From an uncultured Bacteroidales bacterium (lineage in GTDB: Bacteria > Bacteroidota > Bacteroidia > Bacteroidales > Paludibacteraceae), in the NCBI GenBank assembly GCA_902780495.1, contig CACZFM010000013.1:32852-96851 (forward strand): DNA of 64,000 nt, read 5' to 3'. The position numbers were made by a program, and so were the translations under genes. Positions 57,682 to 64,000 of the stretch are shown here, one piece after another. Numbering within the stretch: position 1 is the stretch's first letter; each line of letters begins with the position of its first letter. The notes under the pieces are model-generated. The model worked only from the letters and a program-made list of their open reading frames with translations, did no database searches and was not told the DNA's origin.

Positions 57682-60207
57682 ATGAAAAGGATATTCTCTC
57701 TACTGATTATTTCGACTAGTCTTTATCTCTCCTGCTTTGCAGTTTCTGTGGCGGATGTATCTAAAGTATTCACCGGTTCGCTTTCTATTGGAGGTGAACC
57801 ATATAATAATAAGGAAATCTATATATTGCCAGGCTCAAAAAGTGGCCATGTCACAATGGTGCTACCCAATTTTGAGTTTAGTGGTATTTCGTTAGGGGAT
57901 ATAATCGTAGTAAATATCCCGATGGATACTTCCGGTCAGTTGAATGCACTGACCACTTCGGTTTTTATTGAGATTCTGGAGTTGAGAGCCAATGTGATTG
58001 TAAGTAGTCCCTCCTCTCTTTCCTCCAGTTTGGCACAAATAACCTTAAATATCGATGTACCGGATTTGGCAACGATTCCTGTGACCTTTAGCGGACAATC
58101 GATTACCGATCGCAATTATGATTTTACCAATGGCGGTTTTGAGGGTTCATGGAGCAATAATGAGCCCAACGGATGGCATTCGTTCGTGACCGCAACAGGA
58201 AAGATGGCAACTTTTGTCAACAGTAGTAGCGGACAATTCACTCAATCTTCTGACAAACGACCGGGTTCAACAGGTTCGCACAGTGCTTTAATTAAGTCAA
58301 AAGTACTGATGGGTGCTAAAGCAAACGGCAACTGCACGAATGGACAAATCAATGCAGGTGCTACAAAGGCATCAGACGGATCAAAGAACTACAATTTTTC
58401 GGATCCCAGTAATGAGGGTTATAACACCGCATTTGTCGGAAATCCGGACTCCCTTGTTTTCTGGACCAAATATATTCCTGCAGATGGAAATGTTTCCAAT
58501 TCCGCCAACAAGGCACGCGCTCATGCCGTTGTAACGACCAATGCTCGTTATCAAGATCCTGAGACGAGCGACTATTCTTCCATAAAGATCGCAGATGCCG
58601 CTATCAACTATTCTGCTACATCATCAAAGGGTTGGCAACGCCTTTCCGTGCCCTTTTCCTACTCTTCCGTTAATCCAGCGTCTGCGGCTTATGTGATGAT
58701 TACCTTCTCTACCAATCAGACACCCGGAGGAGGCACCTCCACAAGTGACAATGTGGATAACGTATATTTGGATGATGTAGAAATGGTATACAACCATGCG
58801 CTCACATCCTTGACGATAGACGGACAAAACGTTTCTTTCAGCAACGGGGTAGCCACCAGCGACTTAGTATATAGCGATAACACATATGCTATTGAGGCAA
58901 AGAATAACGGAAAAGGAGCGCAATCGTTCATCGGATATGATGAGGCAACTGCAAGTGTGTATATCTATGTGGTAGCGCATAATTATTCTCAAACACCAAA
59001 TTATTCACTCTACACGGTCAAAATGGTTCAACCTACACAAGATAACGAGTATGCCTATTCAGCAAGCACTTGCGATAACGAACCATATTCCGATGCAAAT
59101 TTTACGAACCTAACCCAAAGTGATACATATCAAACAACGCTGAAGAACAAGCAAGGGGGAGACTCGCTAATCACCCTTACATTAACAGTGTTGCCGTCCT
59201 ATTCATTCCCGACAAGCGCAAGTATTCACCTTGGTGAAACATATACATGGCACGAAAAAGAATATAACTACTCTACTCCAGGCATATATAATGATACGAT
59301 CAGCATGCAAACAGCAGAAGGATGTGACTCCCTATATACGCTAACCCTCCATGTGACCGCTCAGGGAGAATCCTATAGTGAGACCCTGACCACCTGCCAA
59401 TACGAGGAACAAACTTGGCACGAAAAGTCATTACCGACGGCCGCAGCTGGGACATATACTATATATGACTCACTTATATCCGTTTATGGGGTTGATTCCA
59501 TTCATGTTCTTAACCTTACCGTTTTACCGGCTTATCGCAGTGAATCCAATGTTTACATCAACAAGGAACTTACACAATACACATGGGATGGGCATTCAAA
59601 ATATACCGTAGAATACCCTAATGGGGTGGTATATACAGAGCAAAACAATGTTCTGACCATGATAGATGGCATATATATATTGACCGATTCCCACCCCATG
59701 GCTAATGGTTGTGACTCATCAGTTGTGTTATACTTACACCGTTCAGAAGTGCCAGTTACCTATGGTTCATACACAACAACATTCTGTGAAGGCGAGGATT
59801 TTACCTACGATGGTATTCAATACTCCGAATCCTTTGAAGGGGATGTACATTTGTCTATGCCCAATGTATATGGAGGAGATTCCATCGTGCATTTAGAAGT
59901 AAATGTACTGCCTTCTCCCACAACCCATGAATACCAAACTATAACAAAGGGTGAAAAGATAACATGGCAGGGCTATGACCTTAGTACGTTCTCTGTAGGC
60001 GAAAAGGAACTAATGATTTCCGGCTACACTGAATATGGTTGCGATTCGACCATTGTGCTTCATTTGACCATAAATCCGATAGCTACAGCGTTAGACGAAA
60101 TGCAATCTTCAAATATGAAGATCGAAAAGGTGCTATACAATGGTCATCTATATATAATCCGCAACGAAGATTGCGTTTATGATTTGATAGGAAGAAAAAT
60201 AAAATAA
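57682..60207 (+). CDS. Surface protein: calycin-like, PCMD and CDS/L-type repeats
   Basis: 841 residues. Signal peptide (FSLLIISTSLYLSCFA), then a calycin/lipocalin-like domain (SLSIGGEPYNNKEIYILPGS, then GISLGDIIVVNIPM) and a domain resembling PCMD (TNGGFEGSW, NGWHSFVTATGKM, GSTGSHSALIKS). Several copies of a 75-90-residue beta repeat follow (YSDANFTNL, then GGDSLITLTLTVLP, WHEKEYNYS, GCDSLYTLTLHV). The C-terminal tail (NGHLYIIRNEDCVYDL) is the shared one. Begins 13 bp after the TonB receptor, so it may present ligand to it. Paralog of the next gene. Confidence 0.82.
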   Translation: MKRIFSLLIISTSLYLSCFAVSVADVSKVFTGSLSIGGEPYNNKEIYILPGSKSGHVTMVLPNFEFSGISLGDIIVVNIPMDTSGQLNALTTSVFIEILELRANVIVSSPSSLSSSLAQITLNIDVPDLATIPVTFSGQSITDRNYDFTNGGFEGSWSNNEPNGWHSFVTATGKMATFVNSSSGQFTQSSDKRPGSTGSHSALIKSKVLMGAKANGNCTNGQINAGATKASDGSKNYNFSDPSNEGYNTAFVGNPDSLVFWTKYIPADGNVSNSANKARAHAVVTTNARYQDPETSDYSSIKIADAAINYSATSSKGWQRLSVPFSYSSVNPASAAYVMITFSTNQTPGGGTSTSDNVDNVYLDDVEMVYNHALTSLTIDGQNVSFSNGVATSDLVYSDNTYAIEAKNNGKGAQSFIGYDEATASVYIYVVAHNYSQTPNYSLYTVKMVQPTQDNEYAYSASTCDNEPYSDANFTNLTQSDTYQTTLKNKQGGDSLITLTLTVLPSYSFPTSASIHLGETYTWHEKEYNYSTPGIYNDTISMQTAEGCDSLYTLTLHVTAQGESYSETLTTCQYEEQTWHEKSLPTAAAGTYTIYDSLISVYGVDSIHVLNLTVLPAYRSESNVYINKELTQYTWDGHSKYTVEYPNGVVYTEQNNVLTMIDGIYILTDSHPMANGCDSSVVLYLHRSEVPVTYGSYTTTFCEGEDFTYDGIQYSESFEGDVHLSMPNVYGGDSIVHLEVNVLPSPTTHEYQTITKGEKITWQGYDLSTFSVGEKELMISGYTEYGCDSTIVLHLTINPIATALDEMQSSNMKIEKVLYNGHLYIIRNEDCVYDLIGRKIK

Positions 60208-60233
60208 CATATTCATATTAACATAAGAAAATC

Positions 60234-61781
60234 ATGAAAAAAGTATTATCTATCATTTTTGTAAGCCTATTGGCTTCATTACCAGTTTTCGCATTATCAG
60301 AAAAAGATGTAAGCGGCATGTATAATGGTGAGTTGAGCATTGCTAACACGCCAGAAGATGCCAGTGTTTACCTTCTCCCCGGAACCGTTGAAAATACAAT
60401 AACGTTTGTTCTTCCCAATTTTGCATATGAGGGAGGATTATTAGGCGATATTGTTCTTGCAAACATTGCTATGGATGCTAATACAGGCGAACTAAGTCTT
60501 GAGAACAGCACTATATACTTAGAGTTAATCGAAACACGCGCAGCTATATCTGTGCTAAATAAAACGATAGAAGGTGTAACCTATGAATCGAAGCTTTCCT
60601 CTAATAGTGCTAAAATAGCACTGGCCATTGACGTAGAAGGGTTAAATACTATTTATGTTACCTTTATAGGTTCACGCAATGCAGATGCTAACTATGTTAT
60701 CACCAATGGTAGTTTTGAAGGCGCATGGACTAAACACGAGCCGGCGGGTTGGCATTCCTTTGTTTCGGCAGACGGAAAGTTAAAAGGCACTGTAAATACT
60801 GAAAATGGAATAAAACAATTCATCCAAAGTAGCGATGTTCGTCCCGGATCATCGGGTCAATATAGTGCTTTACTTTCTACTCGCATTATATTGGGAATAC
60901 CTGCAAATGGCAACTGCACCAATGGTCGAATCAATGCAGGTGCTACTATAGCTACAGATAAAGAGAAGAACTATAATTACTCCGATCCCGATAGTACAGG
61001 CTATAACACTGCCTTTAATGGTCGTCCGGACTCTCTTGTTTTCTGGGCTAAATATATTCCCGCTGATCGCAATGCAGGGAATGAACTCAATCAAGCCCGT
61101 GCGCATAGCGTGATAACGACGAACGCTCGTTATCAGGATCCGGAAGCAATAGACTATTCCTCTATAAAGATTGGAGAGGCAGAGATTAACTATTCTGCGA
61201 CAAGCAATTTAGGTTGGCAGCGAATCTCTGTTCCTTTCACGTACGAAGATAGAGACAAAGAACCGGCCTATATACTAACCACCTTTACAACGAACAAAAT
61301 CCAAGGTGGTGGCTCGGCAAAAGAAGCCGGTCAACCCGATAGCGTATATCTGGATGATGTAAAACTGGTATATAACATGGATTTGGAGACATTAACAGCA
61401 ACAGAAACATTGAGTTCCATATCCTACCCTGTTAATTTTGAGAATCACATTGCCAAAATGCCAACCAATTATTGTGACAGTTGCTATTCCGTAGAAGCAA
61501 TATGTAATGGCATTTCGTCTCATCCCTATATATGCTACGATGGTGTACATAAATGTGCATATGTATATGTAATAGCAGACGATTACACTCAAACGAATAA
61601 TTACAACCTATATCGTGTTGAGTTTGAGGATAGTAACGTAAAAGATCTAAAACCCATCGCAGATGGTTTGATGGAAATTCTATCCAATGTACCATCCCAT
61701 GAGAAAGTGGTTATCAATGGTCAACTGCTTATTCGTCACGGAGATAATTTGTACACCACAACAGGCGTACGCTTACAATAA
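60234..61781 (+). CDS. Surface protein: calycin-like and PCMD domains, short paralog
   Basis: 515 residues. Signal peptide (LSIIFVSLLASLPVFA). The calycin-like (MYNGELSIANTPEDASVYLLPG, then FAYEGGLLGDIVLANI) and PCMD-like domains align with residues 1-390 of the previous protein (same NGNCTNGRINAGAT and ARYQDPEAIDYSSIKIG segments). The repeat region is absent and the tail (NGQLLIRHGDNLY) follows directly. A tandem duplication followed by repeat expansion or loss explains the pair. Ligand unknown. Confidence 0.82.
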   Translation: MKKVLSIIFVSLLASLPVFALSEKDVSGMYNGELSIANTPEDASVYLLPGTVENTITFVLPNFAYEGGLLGDIVLANIAMDANTGELSLENSTIYLELIETRAAISVLNKTIEGVTYESKLSSNSAKIALAIDVEGLNTIYVTFIGSRNADANYVITNGSFEGAWTKHEPAGWHSFVSADGKLKGTVNTENGIKQFIQSSDVRPGSSGQYSALLSTRIILGIPANGNCTNGRINAGATIATDKEKNYNYSDPDSTGYNTAFNGRPDSLVFWAKYIPADRNAGNELNQARAHSVITTNARYQDPEAIDYSSIKIGEAEINYSATSNLGWQRISVPFTYEDRDKEPAYILTTFTTNKIQGGGSAKEAGQPDSVYLDDVKLVYNMDLETLTATETLSSISYPVNFENHIAKMPTNYCDSCYSVEAICNGISSHPYICYDGVHKCAYVYVIADDYTQTNNYNLYRVEFEDSNVKDLKPIADGLMEILSNVPSHEKVVINGQLLIRHGDNLYTTTGVRLQ

Positions 61782-61856
61782 GAATCTTTTCACTCGCACG
61801 CATACTGCATTGATGTGTGCGGGTGAAGTAAAAATATTAACTACATACTTATAACA

Positions 61857-63749
61857 ATGAAAAAGTTAACAACAGCAATCATTTTGCTATTTATAGTACT
61901 GGGTATCTCTGCCCAGACCTATAACGGAGGGACGTGGTATTCATATTATAATGCCAGCGGAATAAAGTTGAATACCATAGATTCGGAAGAATTAACAGGT
62001 ATCTTTGCTCCTACGGCGGGTACGCTTAACTTTAACTCATCCTATAATAAACTAACCGCTAATATATTCCCCAAAAACAAAACCTATGTTTATGAGTCTA
62101 ATAATGGCGGTTCTTCCTCAAAAGAAATCGGTCAAGCATTACCGGATGTTGACCTTGCTTTGACATACAATAATTGGGGAAAAGAATGGAATAATTCGCT
62201 AAAATGTTCTTCAAATATCAATTGGTTGAAGTTTGATCGAGCAACAGGTAACACGCATGTAAATAAAATTTATAATATTAAGATTCCTCTCGCAAAGCAT
62301 ATCTTACTGCCTTCAGGTACATATGGAACGACGTCAGCGACGCACGATTTTGGAGAAGTCAACGCTTTGTCCGTTTCAGAGGATGTCTTCCATGTGGATC
62401 TGCGCTCGTTCTTAACGGCAGGAGATATCACGATTAGATCCAGCGATCCTAAGGCCTTCCGCATCAATAGTACGGATAATATCAGTGGTTTGACCTACGC
62501 CGTAGGTGCTAATGCCTGTGCCTCCGCCAACGGAAAAACGGAAGAAGCAGGCGGGAGCAATCTTGGAAAGATATCCAATTATGGATTTGATATCTATTTT
62601 ACCCCTCAAGAAGGCAAGACCTACAACGAAACTGTGACTATCACCGATGGCACATCTACCGCAACAATCTCAGTGAGTGGTACCGGCATTAAGCTAGATC
62701 AATCCATTTCCTGGGATTTAGAGGATAATGTAACCTTGAAAGATACCGATGTAATAGCCATGGCAAAAGCCTCATCGGATTTGGCCATAGTATATACTTT
62801 TGCGCCAGAAGGTGTTATATCCATTAATGAAGAAGGTCTATTTGCCATTGATAGTCTTGGAATGGTAACGATAACCGCTAAGCAAGCCGGTAATAATGTA
62901 TATAATGCGGCACAATCGGTAAGCAAAACCATCACCATTATCCCCGCTCAAACCAATTACGCATACTCGGCAAGTATCTGCCAAGGGGATGAATATAACG
63001 ACGATAATTTTACGGGCCTAACAGAAGCCAAACAATACCAAAAGACATTGGTAAACAGTTATGGAACCGATTCACTTATCACATTTACCCTTTCCGTTAA
63101 TCCGACCTACTCAATCCTGGAAGAAAAGCGCGAGATATATGTAGGTACGGAAGAAATGTGGCATGGGATTGACTTAAGCCTTCTTCCATTGGGAGACACC
63201 ACCTTAGTGGCAGAATTCACGACTCTATCAGGTTGCGACTCCATTTATACAATGGATCTAAGCGTAGTGGTTCGTCCAACGACGTACGGCGAACATAATA
63301 TAACGCTATGCGCAGGAAGTTCAGAAGAATACAACGGCAAAGAATATACACGTCCGACCACGGATGAAGAAGTACTTATCGCAGAAAAGAACATCTATGG
63401 TGGCGACTCAATTGTTATCGTAAACGTAAGCGTTCTTCCTGTAAAAACAATTAAAGAAGATTCGATTAGCATTGTGGAAGGGACGGATAGCTTGTGGCAA
63501 GAAATTCAATTGTCCGAGTTACCTGTAGGTGACAGCACATTGGTGGCAAGCTATACAGCCGCTAACGGATGTGACTCAACCTTTATCGTAGTTGTTACGG
63601 TTACAGAGAAAATCAACACTGCTATTGAGAACGTTGAAAAGGTGGAAACGTCAAACATTCAGAAAACCATCGTTAACGGCAATCTATTCATTCGAAAGGG
63701 TGATGCCCTATACGATAGTAAAGGTACGAAAGTGAAAAGTGCGAAATAA
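61857..63749 (+). CDS. Surface protein with immunoglobulin-like and GCDS-type repeats
   Basis: 630 residues. Signal peptide (TTAIILLFIVLGISAQ), an unrecognised N-terminal beta region (GGTWYSYYNASGIKLNTIDS), a choice-of-anchor-like segment (LGKISNYGFDIYFTPQEGK) and an Ig-like or BIG-type part (IDSLGMVTITAKQAGNNVYNA). Then come two or three repeats with GDEYNDDNFTGL, SGCDSIYTMDL and NGCDSTFIVVV, the same repeat type as in the 841-residue protein. The tail (NGNLFIRKGDALYDS) is the shared one. A hairpin terminator follows the stop. Confidence 0.82.
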   Translation: MKKLTTAIILLFIVLGISAQTYNGGTWYSYYNASGIKLNTIDSEELTGIFAPTAGTLNFNSSYNKLTANIFPKNKTYVYESNNGGSSSKEIGQALPDVDLALTYNNWGKEWNNSLKCSSNINWLKFDRATGNTHVNKIYNIKIPLAKHILLPSGTYGTTSATHDFGEVNALSVSEDVFHVDLRSFLTAGDITIRSSDPKAFRINSTDNISGLTYAVGANACASANGKTEEAGGSNLGKISNYGFDIYFTPQEGKTYNETVTITDGTSTATISVSGTGIKLDQSISWDLEDNVTLKDTDVIAMAKASSDLAIVYTFAPEGVISINEEGLFAIDSLGMVTITAKQAGNNVYNAAQSVSKTITIIPAQTNYAYSASICQGDEYNDDNFTGLTEAKQYQKTLVNSYGTDSLITFTLSVNPTYSILEEKREIYVGTEEMWHGIDLSLLPLGDTTLVAEFTTLSGCDSIYTMDLSVVVRPTTYGEHNITLCAGSSEEYNGKEYTRPTTDEEVLIAEKNIYGGDSIVIVNVSVLPVKTIKEDSISIVEGTDSLWQEIQLSELPVGDSTLVASYTAANGCDSTFIVVVTVTEKINTAIENVEKVETSNIQKTIVNGNLFIRKGDALYDSKGTKVKSAK

Positions 63750-63781
63750 ATTTATTCTTTTCAAATAAAGCACACCCATTC

Positions 63782-63812
63782 ATCAGAGCCGCTAAATAGT
63801 GGCTCTGATTTT
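63782..63812 (+). terminator. Terminator of the surface-protein operon
   Basis: Perfect 9-bp stem ATCAGAGCC/GGCTCTGAT, 10-base loop, followed by TTTT. Confidence 0.82.
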
Positions 63813-63814
63813 GT

Positions 63815-63929
63815 AGTAACCATCCGATAAAGTACATATTTTAATTAGTATATATACCAACAGGTGCCGTTTAGTGAAACTACAGCTGTTATTGTTTATT
63901 AGTAACCATCCGGTAAAGTACATATTTTA
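63815..63929. repeat. Direct repeat of 29 bp, 86 bp apart
   Basis: AGTAACCATCCG then RTAAAGTACATATTTTA occurs at 63815-63843 and 63901-63929 with one mismatch. The second copy abuts the promoter of the gene at the window end, so this may be a regulatory pair or an end of a repeat cassette. Confidence 0.75.
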
Positions 63930-63947
63930 GGGATTAGAAAAAAGCTG

Positions 63948-63955
63948 TAATTTTG
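63948..63955 (+). promoter_or_regulatory. -7 box of the gene at the window end
   Basis: TAATTTTG at 63948-63955, 33 bp before an ATG. No -33 TTG is visible; the 29-bp repeat occupies that region. Confidence 0.45.
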
Positions 63956-63988
63956 CAGTCGAATTCTAATCTCTAATTTTTTGTGTAT

Positions 63989-64000
63989 ATGGACAAGGAG
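63989..64000 (+). CDS. Possible start of a gene cut by the window end
   Basis: ATG GAC AAG GAG (MDKE) begins at 63989 after a TAATTTTG promoter. Only four codons are visible, so the call rests on the promoter and the clear terminator of the previous operon. Confidence 0.4.

Overview
The window looks like a chromosomal segment of a gut-type Bacteroidales bacterium (Bacteroidota; family not resolved). The evidence is the repeated Bacteroidota promoter (TTG, 19-20 bp, TAnnTTTG), an archaeal-type ProRS ending in Tyr, the ligA-DUF6913-dapA cluster, OstA/SurA envelope genes, GH20 and FHS-type sugar genes, BspA-like LRR proteins, and surface proteins that share one C-terminal tail. Three tRNAs are visible: Arg(CCG), Met(CAT) and Val(TAC).

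Layout. 1-2.3 kb: the 3' part of a large surface protein and a small membrane protein. 2.3-9.8 kb, minus strand: one compact unit (GNAT, Fur-type regulator, zinc metallopeptidase, tRNA-Arg, secreted EEP nuclease, ligA, DUF6913, dapA). 10.3-20.1 kb, plus strand: ribD, then envelope biogenesis (lipoprotein, SurA, OstA-like, beta-barrel), dnaG, a radical SAM protein and a DEAD-box helicase, meeting proS tail to tail. 21.7-28.1 kb: an AT-rich accessory block with an Eleos-like pair of dynamin-type GTPases (LeoBC-like, LeoA-like), tiny membrane ORFs and a RhuM/PLD gene. 28.5-43.9 kb, minus strand: a ten-gene unit (potABCD, TPR protein, outer-membrane barrel, BspA-like LRR protein, GH20 hexosaminidase, sugar permease, MBL hydrolase). 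44.4-49.7 kb, plus strand: an MFS permease, a pssA-endonuclease fusion, a PAP2 phosphatase and tRNA-Val. 49.9-51.8 kb: an AbiEii-type nucleotidyltransferase pair and a second, very short cassette. 52-63.7 kb: CAP-domain protein, two truncated genes joined at a deletion scar, a thioesterase, a TonB receptor and three secreted surface proteins.

The most unusual finding is a pair of inverted cassettes. Cassette A (about 26.8 to 21.8 kb, minus strand) carries the dynamin-like genes. Cassette B (about 50.9 to 51.8 kb, plus strand) carries only a short two-part membrane-protein gene. Both begin with nearly the same promoter over a perfect 26-bp palindrome, and both end with the same roughly 240-bp 3' element, including the same peptide-coding tail. 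Part of that 3' element also occurs at the end of the 15-kb pot-to-MBL unit. This suggests a modular cassette with fixed ends and exchangeable cargo, in a region that also holds AbiEii and RhuM genes.

Other notable points: a common C-terminal tail on six otherwise unrelated exported proteins; an in-frame fusion of phosphatidylserine synthase with a secreted endonuclease; several intergenic arrays phased at 11 bp; a 22-copy 8-bp array; C33 in tRNA-Val; and a tRNA gene lying inside a protein operon.
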